From Festucalex cinctus (taxonomy: Eukaryota; Chordata; Actinopteri; Syngnathiformes; Syngnathidae), in NCBI RefSeq assembly GCF_051991245.1, contig NC_135423.1:12152501-12216500 (forward strand): DNA of 64,000 bases. Direction: 5' to 3'. Position numbers and translations under genes: made by a program. Positions 9,143-21,181 of this stretch are shown in pieces; positions within the stretch are counted from its first letter, which is position 1; each line of letters begins with the position of its first letter. The notes under the pieces are model-generated. The model did not search any database, was not told the DNA's origin, and saw only the letters and a list, made by a program, of their open reading frames with translations.

Positions 9143-11558
9143 CATAAAAAAACTGAAGAGATAGACTATATGTGTTCTCTGCCCTGTGGGTCACCTTCGT
9201 TACTTTTAACAAGTGCTTCACTGCTCTCACTTGGGACAAGGAATTCCTTCCACCTCATGTCAGCATGGTGCCTGAGCTCTTCCACATGTACGCCTCTGCA
9301 TTCGATGCATGGCCATAACTTTCCACCCCATCAAACGAGGCTTATTTGAGTGAAGCCGTGGGATTCGGTTTTCATTTCAGGACATAGGATATTGAATAAA
9401 TTCCTGAGAGAAGAAATATCAGCAGAGCACAACAGTGGGTAGATGTGATAAAGTGAAGTCTCTGTGATAGGACCAGCGTTTCTGCCATATGCTAGACGCT
9501 TGTGTATGAAGTATTTTAATATTTGCATGACAGTGAATGTTAAACAATATGTATGTTTATTCCGCTTCCTCATTAATGTTAAGATACTAACTAGAGTTTC
9601 ATGACTTATTACCTGTTGATATTGTACTTGGTAACTTTTGCTCATTAATGTATGGCAATTAACATAATGGTCATTTGACCATTATAAGAACTATTGACCA
9701 TTTAAGAACTATTATACAGCTAATGTGTTATAACCGTTTGTGTTGGGTCATGGTGTCATTGTGTTGTGATGTGACGTATGCAGTTATGATGATACAGTAT
9801 GGAGATGATGTATTAGCCACTCTTAGTTTGTCTAGTCACTCTTGTTTTATCATATAGGGCTTTATTCTGTCATATAGAAATGTGCGTTGCCTTTGCAAGA
9901 GTAGTACCTTTTGCAAAGGCTTCTCTCACTATTTCATTTCGCTATTCTTCCTATGCAAGCTCTTCTTCCATGTGTTCGAGGTTGCTTTCATGCATCCAGC
10001 CTTGCTCTTCAGTACTGCATCAAGCCCGTTCAAGGTTCTTAGTCCAGGTTTCTCTGTCAAGTATTTCTTTGAGGCCATTTGAATCCAACTCTGCTCTATG
10101 TTGTTACTTTTGTATTTTTTATATTAAGATTCTCTGTTTCCCAACTTTGACTGTACTTGGGTCCTAACACCACACCTCATATGACATTATAAAGGTTTTA
10201 TGAATCCACAGTTTGGACTCTGGGGTAAATTATCACTATAATTTTGTTTTAAAAATCAGGTCAACAAGCATAGAACAGATTTTGGTCACTGTTTGAAGAT
10301 ACTGCTGTAATCAGTGTTTTGACGGTAATTCCCTTCAAATTACTGACCACTTAACCCATTTGCAAAACAAGCACAAAATTGTGTTGGATTAGTATTGCTG
10401 ATTTTAATTTGGCAACACTGTTTTGGTACTAATTCCAGTGTCTCAAGAGTCGAGTGTTTTTATGAGGTTGAAACAGGCCGTTCAAATATGTTTCTCATTA
10501 GATAGGGAGGACCATGAATAAAGAGGACTGCTTCAACTATCGGCCTCCTAATAGGAAGCTGTTTTATTGTTTTACTAAATGGCCACTTCATTGCGCTTCT
10601 GTCACCCAAATGAGTGCTGCCGACATTTGCGTTTAACTTCCATTCAGCACAAAGCTGCGCCATATCACTATGTGGGACATCCTGGGTCATAATTCCTGCT
10701 CTAACAGTTACCTGTGGAGCAGCTTGGTGTTAATAAAACAGCCTGAGTGTACTTTGAGATGAGATTTTTTTTTTTTTTTTTTGGTGCTCTTGCAGAAATG
10801 TAAAAGTCCATTGTTGTCTTTGTGACAAACAAAATGTTTGGTCTTCTGGTTGATTATTTAACACTGAATCAACAGCATCTCTGCAGGTTGTCCGGTCTTC
10901 TCGTTAGGTTCGTTGAATACCCTGAATAGTCCATGGCTGTGAATGCATGTTTGTAAAGGCTCTGCGATTTTTTTATAATGGCCAGTCCAGGATGTACTGT
11001 ACCTCATTTCTGCCTCTATTATCAAGTCAGTTTGGTATCTGTTGCAGATTTCCCTAATGAGGGCGAACGCTATACAAAACTGTATTGATCGTTAAGTTCT
11101 CACGTAATTGGTAATAAGTGAAGTGCTTATCGCGTCTGTGCGTACATGAAAATCAAGTTAAAAAAAATGGCTACCGAAGGAGCAATCATTGTTTTGAATG
11201 CTAAAGATTAAATACTGAAACTGTATGCTTATGGCAAAACAGGTGCAATTGTGCCATGTTTAACTGCCCTAATGGTGTTTCTAGCCCCCCCCCAAAAAAT
11301 AAATAAAATAAAAAATTCCAAACCACCGACTAGTTAATCCAAAGACAGAAAAAGTAAATGCGCTTGTAAATGTTTTTTCATTCTTAACAATTTCTCAAAC
11401 GAAAAGGAAGTTCAACGGGTGTAAAAGTGATTAAAATTTGTGAATTTCTTCAACACATTAATTTTATTAATAACTTGAAACGGAGGCTAAGCTAGTGCAG
11501 CGAAGCTAATGGAGAGACAGAACATAAAATCAACCCGGTAGAAATTTTCTAGTCATTA
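9143..11558. other. Unassigned DNA, no recognised element
   Basis: It contains a 20-T tract near 10768-10785, an inverted pair AATGGTCATTTGACCATT near 9666, and a CT-rich stretch at 9890-10170. No TIR, LINE tail, RNA gene or credible exon was recognised. Frames at 9331-9645 and 9880-10167 lack recognisable content. Confidence 0.4.
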
Positions 11559-11918
11559 GGTGTTTTTCCACTGCTGGAACTTTTGGAGAACTTTTCAGTT
11601 TACCTTGGTAAAATTCAGTTTGGGCGTTTTTCCACCAACAATAATTACCAGGGTAATTAAATTCCTCAGGGGGGCATCCAAGTACTATCTCAGCAGCAGG
11701 GTCTTTTGAGGGGGCGGGCTGCAATCACCACGGCTGATTGGTCAAACTTTGGGACGTTGTTTTTACATCGGCTGGACTCATCAAACTCATTTGAATTAAT
11801 CACTGAGAACTCGAAGACCCTGTGGAAACACAATTCTAAATTCCCTGCTGAACTTTTACAACCAAGAACTTCCTTTACCCAGAACTCAAAGTTCCTGGGC
11901 TTGTTGGTGGAAAAACAG
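11559..11918. mobile_element. TIR element with GTTTTTCCAC ends
   Basis: The left end GGTGTTTTTCCACTGCTGGA and an inner repeat GGGCGTTTTTCCACCAAC (11628-11645) are complementary to the right end TTGTTGGTGGAAAAACAG. The second repeat pair AACTTTTGG / AAAGTTCCTGGG lies just inside. The pattern is that of a non-autonomous DNA transposon about 360 bp long, perhaps Harbinger-like, but no clear 3-bp target duplication was confirmed. The overlapping frames inside are not genes. Confidence 0.55.
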
Positions 11919-12676
11919 TATATTCAATTTTTAGTGATAATGTTTTTGTTTTGACGTTAAATATTACTGCAGTGCACACATACAGTCAATTATCAATAAG
12001 CTTAATTGTCGTGTCCAAAGTTTGCTTCTCAAGTATTGTGGAAAAATAGACTTCGATTGCTTACAAACGGACACTGTGACCTTTCACGTCATGCACACTC
12101 CCCTTCTACAGTCTCTCGGTTGCTTGCAGTGAACTCTGCTCTCGCTTTCAAACAGAAAGATCAAGTATATTTTGCACTGCATAAACAACAGCCGAGGATG
12201 TTCTGCATTTTAATGACATCTTAATTGAGATGCTTGACCTTTTAAACGGCAGAATGATATGCTAATGAGCGCTGATTATGAGTACTGTAAGAAACAGAGA
12301 CGCAGACGTGCCAGCGAAGTTAATGTTGTGATTAATCTTGTAAAAAATCTGATATTTTCGTGCCGTTTAAAATATAAATGCTTTATTTCAGCTACATGTT
12401 CTAGACCAGAGGTTATGCTTGCACTTTATTTTTGAAGGGCAATCTGGCCTTTAATCTTCCATAATTGTGGCCATAAAGTATAATGATAAGATGCATCTTA
12501 AGTAGCCATAAAATGTACTTCATTAAGTTGGAAACAAAATGTAAACTATTTGATTCAACTGCACATGCATTTACTGTACTCCTGTCTTTGTTTTTTGCTC
12601 AATACACTGCAATAAAAAATAAATACATAAATAAAAAAAAACACAAGGAAGTCACGAGTTGATAGCCAACCATATA
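11919..12676. other. Unassigned AT-rich DNA
   Basis: No repeat termini or gene features were recognised. A short AATAAATA-type A-rich tract lies at 12610-12645. Confidence 0.4.
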
Positions 12677-13077
12677 CAGGACTGTCTCAGAAAATTAGAA
12701 TATTGTGATGAAAGTCCATTATTTTCTGTAATGCAATTAAAAACCCAAAAATGTCATACATTCTGGATTCATTACAAATCAACTGAAATATTGCAAGCCT
12801 TTTTATTTTAATATTGCTGATTATGGCTTTTTTTTGTATTTGTTTTTTTGTTTTTTGTTTTTACTTGGTCCGAGGAAATATTCTAATATTTTGAGATAGG
12901 ATATCTGAGTTTTCTTAAGCTGTAAGCCATAATCAGCAATATTAAAATAATAAAAGGCTCGCAATATTTCAGTTGATTTGTAATGAATCCAGAATGTATG
13001 GCATTTTTGCTTATTTAATTGCATTACACAAGGTAATGGACGTTATCACAATTTTCTAATTTTCTGAGACAGTCCTG
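12677..13077. mobile_element. Foldback MITE with TA target site, 401 bp
   Basis: The ends CAGGACTGTCTCAGAAAATT and AATTTTCTGAGACAGTCCTG are perfect 20-base inverted repeats flanked by TA on each side (12675-12676 and 13078-13079), as in Tc1/mariner-type insertion. The complementarity continues inward for about 150 bp per arm: ATTCTGGATTCATTACAAAT on the left pairs with ATTTGTAATGAATCCAGAAT on the right. The arms meet at a T-rich centre near 12830-12870. There is no transposase. Confidence 0.8.
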
Positions 13078-13337
13078 TACATACTGTATTTCACATCCAA
13101 TTTGTTGAGACTTAATATACATATAACTGAACAAATGTTCATAAAATGAAAGTTTCTTGCCATTTTCAAACATTTCTGCAACTATTTCTGAAGAATCGTT
13201 GGCTTCACCTGCACTTTCAAACCACAAAATAAAAGTTAAAGCTGAAGAACTCAGAAGTTAAATTTGACCTAGAAATGTTTGTCCACATTTTAGGTCGTTT
13301 CAGTAAAAAAACAAAAAAAAAACAAAATAAAATAATA

Positions 13338-13508
13338 ATCACTGGCTTTATAACATAAATAGTTCTGCAAGTTTTATTTTATTTTATTTATTTTTTATTC
13401 TGATCATTCAGGTAATGTGAAAAAAATAAAAATAAAAAAATCACTGGCTTTATAACATAGTTCTGCAAGTTTTTTTTTCATTACATTCTGATCATTCAGG
13501 TAATTTAA
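13338..13508 (+). repeat. Two-copy tandem duplication, period about 102 bp
   Basis: ATCACTGGCTTTATAACATA ... TTCTGATCATTCAGGTAAT occurs at 13338-13417 and again at 13440-13505. Copy 2 has a shortened T-rich middle. The flanks are A-rich, which may have promoted slippage. No element ends are recognised. Confidence 0.75.
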
Positions 13509-16500
13509 AAAAAAAAAAAAGAAAAAAAAGGTATGCTTCTTTACTTCGTCTTCGGCGCCACAAAAATATATCCACATAAAGCCTCCGGCAGCTGGAACAT
13601 GTTCCACTAGGTTGTTGCAGGGACAATGAGGCACTCTAAAGTGGCCTCACCAGTGCAAAGCCTCTATAGTGTATATACGCTAGCTGGAATGGAATGTAAT
13701 TCACATACATAGCTGACAACGAGGTACTCTAAAATGGATTGCTAATTTACTTAGCTAATTAGCTTAGCTAGCTAATTTCACATTTCGGTTTCACCCGCTG
13801 ATGAAAACTTGTGCCATACTGCAAAGTGAATCACTAGGTACAATTTCAGCCACATTTGTCCCCAATAGATGGACATCTTTCTTTACATGTGAATGTGAAG
13901 ACGTTGTGTATGTTTGTGGATGGTCGCCTCGTATGAGCCCCTTTTTTTTTTTTTTTTTTTTTTTTCTTCCCCTTCATGCATGAAAATGCACACATTGTAA
14001 TTACAGCAGTAGCAGCAGGCAGAAATGTAGCATAGCATAGTGTTGCAGCACCTTCACAAGTCATCTTCTCTCATGATTAACGAGCTGGGAGTCTACCTAC
14101 GCTATGCAGCAGCAACGCGCAGTCTATTAAACAAATATTAAGTGTGCTGTATGTCCATGTCAGGCTGTAGCAACCACTATTAGGAGCAAAAAAAAAAGGC
14201 CTTATGAATGTTATTTTCAAGGAAACACTTTTTGGGGGAATGATTCAGGCTTGTACTGCATCTTCGCAGTTGGATTACTCTCCAGCGCTCGTAAATCTCC
14301 TGCAGGCTTTTATTCTTATACAAATTTAATGATGACTGTAAAGCACATTTTAGCCCGCCTTGATCTCAGTCTTTCCTGGCAGCTAATCATCACCACCAAA
14401 CCCCCAGAAATGCACATTTAAATGAAATGGGTGTGCGCCAGTGAAATATAGTCCCTAAGTAGACGCCATGAACTCCTTAATGTCAAACTAATGAGGGTCT
14501 CCAGTCTCTGATCTATTTTTGCTGAATGTATCACATCGGTTTGCATGCTGCGAATGATTTTGCATGATAACCTAGCATGTATCGCTCACTTGAGTGGGTG
14601 CTCGGGGTCTCTGAATCCATCGTCTGCCACCCCTGAGTCATGATATGTTTGGAATAGTGGGGGAAACATTCTATTCCAGACCATAATCAGAATTTTTTAT
14701 TTTTTTTCCTCTGGTATTGACCCACTCGGGTACTAGAGCAAACAAGCCACTATAACAAAATATAAAGTACTAGAGAGTCCATTGATAAAATAAAGTGCAC
14801 CAGAAGTGTAATCATGCTGCTTTGTAAATGGTACAGAGTGATGGAGCGACAAGGAATACAATAATGACACGACAGATGTGCAAACCTGGAAAAGACGTAC
14901 GGGAATTATGAGTCAACCGCTTCAAAAGTTAATGACAAGAGGACAGAAGCTCTTGGAATGTCTGCTGGCATCATAAAACTTGTATTCTGCAGGGGGAATT
15001 TTTTTTTTTTTTTAGTTTAGCATGGTCCTTCAAGTGTAAGAACAAATTACGCACTGGTAACATTAAGATGTTCCTGCACTTTTTAAGGGACACACCCAAC
15101 TTCAGTGACTGAAATAGAAAAAATAAATAAATAGCCCTTCCAACTACAATATTCATTTAAAAAAAAAATAGCAAACTGGAGGGGGGTCATGACCAATTTC
15201 ACGAAAAAGTGAAAGAAAAAAATCAAACTGCAATATCAGAAACCGTCGATCCGATGAAGCTAAAATTGTGAACTTTGGCTTTCTGTGTTATACTTGCATA
15301 CTAAATTTAAGCAAAATATGAAATAGTAGGGTTTCGTTTCATTTGGTGGACTGATGTGGAATGACCCTATAATGCTGTAGTGTAGACCAACAAAATTTAG
15401 AGTACGAAAACAGACAGATGAGACTAGCATTTAGCCATGCTAGCTTTGCCTATTCTTGATCACTGCTTAACTTCAAATATTACAGCAGCGCAAGCTGAAA
15501 CTCTTTGCCACCAAAATGTTTTGCATCTAACAGTGCACAGACAGCAACTTTTAACAAGTGCAACTTACTTGAAATACATAGACCGCCAATAAAATTGGAT
15601 ATTGGAATTGTGCACTTAGACTTGCAGTGTAAATCCAGCCATTGCGAGTTTGTGAAAGTTGTCATTCCAGCGAGTGTACAGGCTGCTGATAATGGAAGCC
15701 GGCGGCAGTAAATATGTGGAAAACGAGACCAGAGAGGCTCACAAAGACCATTCAACCGTCCCCCTAAAATTCTGCTTTGTCACGTCCTTGGCTTGCTTTC
15801 ACAGAATTGACCGGATGATTGTGGTTTTGAGTTGCTGTCATTAGCTTGCATGATTGAAGTGTAAAAGCGACTGTGTGATTCGCACCGAAACCAGTCAATT
15901 GTGTTGAATAACGTCATCCTTTTCAGCTGTCAAACTTTGTAAATTTACTTCATCATTCTACTTCTGCGGATCTGCTAGACCCTATTACAGCGCTCTGCGT
16001 CTTCATCAGGGTGACATGGAGTTAAGTGTGAGGTAATTGACCAGTTCTTGTGCCCATCTAATTTCATTCTCCTCTCAGCCTACAGGTGCCACCTAGTCAT
16101 AGATCTGCTTTAACGTGTTATGTAAGCCGCTGTTCGTTTATCGTCACCGACGTTGTCTTTTGGCTGTCGGAGAGTGGAAAACGGCAACACAATATCGCCA
16201 AGAATGATTCGGAGAGGCAAGGAGACAAACGACGTGATTGTTGAGCCTTAGTGTGAGATATCACACGTGGCAGACCAATTTCCATCACGGGCGGGGGTTG
16301 CCTGTCTAGCACAGCTATTAATTTTTCATTTTTGAAAGGAAATTTTTTTTTTTTCGAGAGCTGTCTTGCCAACTCCCAACAATGTCAGTAGAATTGGCCT
16401 CGTTCCTATGAAGAATCAATCATGCATGGAACTGTCATTACAACAACATGCCATCCGACTTGTTACTTTTTTTTTTTAAACCTCTCCACATTTTCTTTGC

Positions 16501-16596
16501 AAACACCTGTTGTAGCAGCCATGTGTGCTAGAAATTAGAAATGGGAATAATTGGCATTAATTTAATGCAATTTTAAGGAAAATTAAAGTTATTATT
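13509..16596. other. Mostly unique DNA with homopolymer tracts
   Basis: T or A runs lie at 13509-13530, 13941-13965, 14999-15013 and 16343-16355. The section 14230-14680 is repeat-poor, with homeodomain-like TAAT motifs. It has the look of possible conserved non-coding sequence but is not diagnostic. No open frame shows protein features, and the matching-strand overlaps at 15480-15755 argue against coding. Confidence 0.35.
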
Positions 16597-17481
16597 TTTT
16601 GAGGGACATTTCCATCAAAATACTACACATAATGTTATGAAGAGAAATTGTGTTTAGTCATAAAAATTGTACAAATAATTTACTTGTGCTTTTGTATATT
16701 TAGAAAAATGCTACAGTATATAAACCAATTTATTTGTAATATGGCAGTAGGGTTATTATAGTTTTGGAATTTTTCATTTTAGTTAGCTTTTATTAGTTTT
16801 CAGGGTGCTTCTGTTAGTTTTTATTGGTTTAGTTCTTTAAAAAAATGCTTAGTTTTAGTTTAGTTTGTTAGTTTCAGTATTATTTATTTATTTATTTTTA
16901 AATGTGTATTACCTGTGTGCAATATTTAAAAAAACAAAAAAAAAACACCATGGGAGCGACGTCATCTGAAGGTGCTTTTCTATTGGCTGCTGCTAGATGA
17001 CATCACTTCTGTGTGACATACTTTCAAACGTCATTATTCCGGTTTATATCAAAATAAATCTACTAAAAATCACATTTCAAATCATCCCCAAAGGCTCATG
17101 CATTAAATTGACCAAAGACTAAAACAAAGGACATTAGTTAGTCATTAGTTAGTTTCGTAATCATAAGATGTAGTTTCAGTTAGTTTTTGTTTTTTTAAAA
17201 AGCATTTTTGTTTTTATTTTATTTCGGTAACAATATTGTTTTTTTTGTTTTGTTTGTTTTCTCATTAGTTTTAGTTAACTATAATAACCTTTTAATGGCA
17301 CCTGTTTTTTTTTATTTTTTTTTTTATACCCTCCCTTCTTACTTTGACAATCTCCAAACATTTTTGTTTTGTGTATTTTATTTGAACTGAGTCAAATGCC
17401 ATTCTTAGCACATGTCGCGGGCCACTGAAAAATGGACGCCGGGCCACAAATGGCCCCCGGGCCGTAGTCTGGACACCACTG
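16597..17481 (-). mobile_element. Non-autonomous hAT-like element, copy 2 (reverse)
   Basis: Read on the minus strand it begins CAGTGGTGTCCAGACTACGG, then GGGGGCCATTTGTGGCCC and GTCCATTTTTCAGTGGCCC, matching the start of the element at 18666. It shares the interior: AACTAAAAC-rich blocks, GATGTCATCTAGCAGCAGCC, and TTTGTAC/ATTTAGTC segments. The far end is degraded and no target duplication was found. The two copies lie in opposite orientation about 1.2 kb apart. Confidence 0.7.
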
Positions 17482-17504
17482 ATTTACACTCTGGGCTGAT
17501 TTCA

Positions 17505-17740
17505 CTTCTTTAACAGCTTATTCCATTTCCGTACAGCATAACGGCTAAATGCCGCTTCACCATGTTTGCTTTGGGCTCCACTAATTGACCCGACGCTGCA
17601 GACCTCAGAACATGACTGGATTTATATTCAATCAACATTTCTTTTGGAACCAAACCATTCAGTGATTTATTGACCAGTAGCAGAATTTGAGAATGTTGGA
17701 GCCAGTGTAAAGCCTTTAGGACTGTTCTGATCTTGTTCTG
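17505..17740 (-). pseudogene. L2-type LINE reverse transcriptase C-terminal remnant
   Basis: A minus-strand frame (17510-17749) contains VLKALHWLQ, then ILLLVNKSLNGLVP and, about 20 residues on, VLRSAASGQLVEP. These are the LHWLPV..RI.FK, YKSLNGLAP.YL and LRS...LVVP landmarks that follow the catalytic core in reverse transcriptases of L2/Rex-type LINEs. A deletion has shortened the first landmark (LHWLQHSQ). The element is a dead 5'- and 3'-truncated copy lying against the hAT-like element. Confidence 0.7.
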
Positions 17741-18657
17741 AAGTTGCATTTTTCGAATACAGTATTTGTATTAATTTCAATATAATGTATGAATGGTGGT
17801 TTGCATTATTGCATTAGTTGCATTATTATGGAAAATATTCCTTTCTTGTCTTCAGGTAGGCTACTATCAAAACTGCTGTATCCTGACCACATATTAGAGT
17901 TACCTCGGCAGCAACAAAATGCCTCTATTTCCGTCCTTCTGTGTCCATTTTTTTTTCTTGCCAAATCCGCTCTGACGGAGACAGGAAATAAGTCTGAGAA
18001 GTGAAGCGTCACAAAACCCACAACAGCCTCTCATTATCCACTAAATAGCAGCAGATTAATTACAATGACAGTGACAGATGGCTTGTTGTTGGATCATTGC
18101 GATGGGACCCAGGGGAGGGCCACAAAACATCGCAGGTACAGAACGTTGACTCTACAGCGGCCTCGTATGTCCTCGACAATGTTCTAACCCGCCTGACAGA
18201 CAGATCATCTTCACTGCACCAGCAGACATTGCTTCCGCTTTCCCACATTTCACTTGAGCGTTCATTCTGGACGACCCCTGCGGTTCTCAGCGACCACAAA
18301 ATTCAGTTATTTTTTTTCAACTTGTAATCTATTTTCATTTGATGAACAGGGTCGTAGTTTGTTTCAATTTTTGTGAGCAGAGTGTAGCAGTAATCATGTT
18401 TTTAATGACAGTCGCAAACATAAACAGGATAGTGAAGTGTGTCCAGATGTGTCTCCCTGTTTCCAGATCAAATGTCATTGAGCTGCAAGTGTAGCATAAA
18501 ACAAAGCAAAAGTGTGTCGTAACTCACAGCCGACAACATAATGCGCATTAAAATCAGCACCCCAAAGTATACTAAGAAATTGACATGGGGATGCTGGTGT
18601 TTGGTCCATTTTTACACTACAAAGAACTAAGACAGATGTACATGCTTTCCGTCCATA
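17741..18657. other. Unique DNA between the two hAT-like copies
   Basis: It contains a CTTTCTTGTCTTCAG|GTAGG juxtaposition at 17841-17860, a possible recursive splice site (see findings). No coding frame is supported, although overlapping frames of 71-86 codons exist on both strands. Confidence 0.4.
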
Positions 18658-18665
18658 CTCTACAT

Positions 18666-19498
18666 CAGGGGTTTCCAAACTACAGCCCGGGGGCCATTTG
18701 CGGCCCGCCGTCCATTTTTCAGTGGCCCACAGCATATGCTAAAAATGGAATTTGACTCGGTTCAAATAAAATAAAAACAAAAATGTTTTCTAGATGGTCA
18801 AAGTAAGAAGGGAGGGTGTCGAAAAACACAGGTGCCATCAAAGGTTATTTTAGTAATAACTAAAACTAACAAAATAACTAAAACTAAAATTAAAAAAACA
18901 ATTTGGTTAACGAAATGAAAAAGAAAAAAGAAAATGCTTTTTAAAAAAACGAAAACTAACTGAAATTGCATTTTATGTTTACAAAACTAACAAACTATAA
19001 TTATAGCAAAAATGTCCTTTGTTTTAGTCTTTGGTGTGATTTTTAGTAGATTTATTTTTTTTATAAACCACAATAATGTTTGAAAGTATGTCACACAGAA
19101 ATGACGTCATCTAGCAGCAGCCAATAGAAAAGCACCAAAAGATGACATCGCGCCCACTGTTTTTTTTTTTTTCAAATATTGCACACAAGTAATACACATT
19201 TAAAAAAAATACTACTACTGAAACTAAAACTAAACTAAAATTAAGCATTTATTAAAGGAGTAAAACTAATAAAAACTAACTAAAATGAAAAATTCCAAAA
19301 CTATAATAACCCTACTGCCATATTACAAATAAATTGGTTTATATACTGTAGCATTTTTCTAAATATAAAAAAGCACAAATACATTATTTGTACAATTTTT
19401 AGGACTAAACACAATTTCTCTTCATAACATTATGTGGCCCTTGCGTCCTTCTGATTTTCTGTATGTGGCCCTCAAATGAAAAAGTTTGGACACCCCTG
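18666..19498 (+). mobile_element. Non-autonomous hAT-like element, copy 1, perfect 8-bp TSD
   Basis: The ends CAGGGGTTTCCAAACTACAG and AAAAGTTTGGACACCCCTG are inverted repeats. The identical octamer CTCTACAT flanks both sides (18658-18665 and 19499-19506), the standard hAT duplication. The 833-bp interior is rich in AACTAAAAC blocks and GGCCC motifs and contains a TGACGTCA palindrome at 19102-19109 and a CCAAT box (GCAGCCAATAG). There is no transposase. The perfect duplication suggests a younger insertion than its partner at 16597-17481. Confidence 0.88.
19102..19109. promoter_or_regulatory. CRE palindrome TGACGTCA within the hAT-like element
   Basis: A full-consensus cAMP response element octamer, about 20 bases from a CCAAT box (AGCCAATAG). 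The reverse copy has GACGTCAT at the equivalent place, one base short of the octamer. Function is not implied by the sequence alone. Confidence 0.35.
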
Positions 19499-19506
19499 CT
19501 CTACAT

Positions 19507-20923
19507 CCACTTAATCATTGTTGCTGTCTCTACTATGGAAATTTTACAGATGTGGACAGAATTGCACTTGTGTTGTGACTTGAGGCAAAAATGTTTCATA
19601 CAGATAAAATACATGGCTTGAGATGACCTCACAGACAACTTTTGCCAAGTTGTAAAGCGGAGCCCCCCTACCCCATAGACGATGGGGCTCACCATAGCTC
19701 AGTTATTGCATTTCTCGTCAGTATTTTTCCCACCCGCTGCAATTCTCACCAATTATCGTCTGCGCCCAAGTAAGCCACTTTTATGCGTGCTTTGAATAAA
19801 GTAACAAGTGTGCACTTAAAACTATAACAACAGCTTTTGTCTTATGAAGAGTTGTTATTGTGCTGCTGTCATAAAATGGAATCTAAATTGTGCTGCGCAG
19901 TGGCAAAGCAAGTCACGATCAGATTCTCTTCTTCTTTTTTTTTTTTTCTTTTTTTTCTTTTCTTCCTGTAGCATGTCTACTTTGATTTACTGATTCGGTC
20001 ACTTTGCATGAACTTGGTGTACTATAGCAAATCCACCGAGCTACATAAACAGATTTTGTGTTTTTATTTTTTTGGCGGTGGAACAGAGGGACATGCATCT
20101 GACTGTTCAGTCTTCACACCTAATTGATGCCCGCACCCGCTAAATGAAAACGGAGATAAAGGAACAACTACCCACTCAAAAATAACAAGGATGTTAATGG
20201 TGAATTTGATACATTTAATAAACAATGCAGATTTAAGGGTTTTAATCCACGTCAGTTTCCTTTTTAGTGTCTTTTTCCCTTCTTTTTACTTTTCAGTCAC
20301 CAGCTGTTTAAAGGTGAAAACAGTGGGCAATACTGATTTAAGTCTTGATTGACTTTGAACACCAATAGCAACAGGAGTGTAAAGTCTGCTCATGTCATTT
20401 CTCAGCAGGGTGTCTTTTACACCCTAGATAAAATAACCCTTCAAACACAGAGGATAAGGGACTCATCCAAAGCCTATTGAGGGACATACAAGAGATGGAC
20501 AAAAGGATTAGGAGACCCACTGGGAGTAAAACTAAAAACTTTTGGAGACGACTCTTTAGCAGCTTTCACTCTTCGGGTTTAGTAAGGTCATTCCAGTTCA
20601 TCTCAGGTTCATCCCAGGTGATGGCTCTACACCTCTTTCACATGTAACTCATCCAAGCAAGTCCTTTGGGACCACGCTAGAGGCATTGATTCAGGTTAGA
20701 CATATCCTAAAACGTTCCATAAAATGAGTTTGTCATTATGAAACGATTGCCATCATAAAACATTTCATGCTAGTACTTAACGCTTATACTTAGGCTGAGA
20801 TAATTCTTTGATGCTGGCTGAAAGGAGATCTACTGAAGTACGTTGATGGGATATGTGGGGAAAAAATTGTGCAAAAATTGTAAGACTTTTAAGGCATATT
20901 TTTGGATGAATACTAAATTTGAC
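19507..20923. other. Unassigned DNA with pyrimidine tract
   Basis: A CT/T-rich tract lies at 19926-19968. The remainder has no recognised element, RNA gene or exon. Confidence 0.4.
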
Positions 20924-21045
20924 CCTGCGATTGGCTGGCAACCAGTCCAGGGCGTACCCCGCCTACTGCCCAGAGCCGGCGGAGAGAGGCTCCAGCACCC
21001 CCCGCGACCTTTGTGAGGAATAAGCAGTCAAGAAAATGGATGGAT
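20924..21045 (+). repeat. LINE-like 3' tail, tandem unit 1
   Basis: Landmarks in order: GCGATTGGCTGGCAACCAGT, GTACCCCGCCTACTGCCC, GGCTCCAGCACCCC, CGCGACC, TTGTGAGGA, GAAAATGGATGGAT. This is a ubiquitous teleost retrotransposon tail ending in ATGGATGGAT, 5'-truncated to about 120 bp. Confidence 0.75.
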
Positions 21046-21059
21046 TGAAACCTGGCAGC

Positions 21060-21181
21060 CCTACAATTGGCTGGCAACCAGTTCAGAGTTTATCCCGCCT
21101 ACTGCCCGAAGCCCGCTGGGATAGGCTCCAGCACCCCCGCGACCCTTGTGAGGAAAAAGCGGTTAAGAAAATGGATGGATA
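21060..21181 (+). repeat. LINE-like 3' tail, tandem unit 2
   Basis: The same landmark order as the preceding unit: CAATTGGCTGGCAACCAGTT, TATCCCGCCTACTGCCCG, GGGATAGGCTCCAGCACC, CGCGACCCTTGTGAGGA, GAAAATGGATGGAT. It lies head-to-tail with unit 1, which may mean insertion into the earlier tail or local duplication. Confidence 0.75.
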
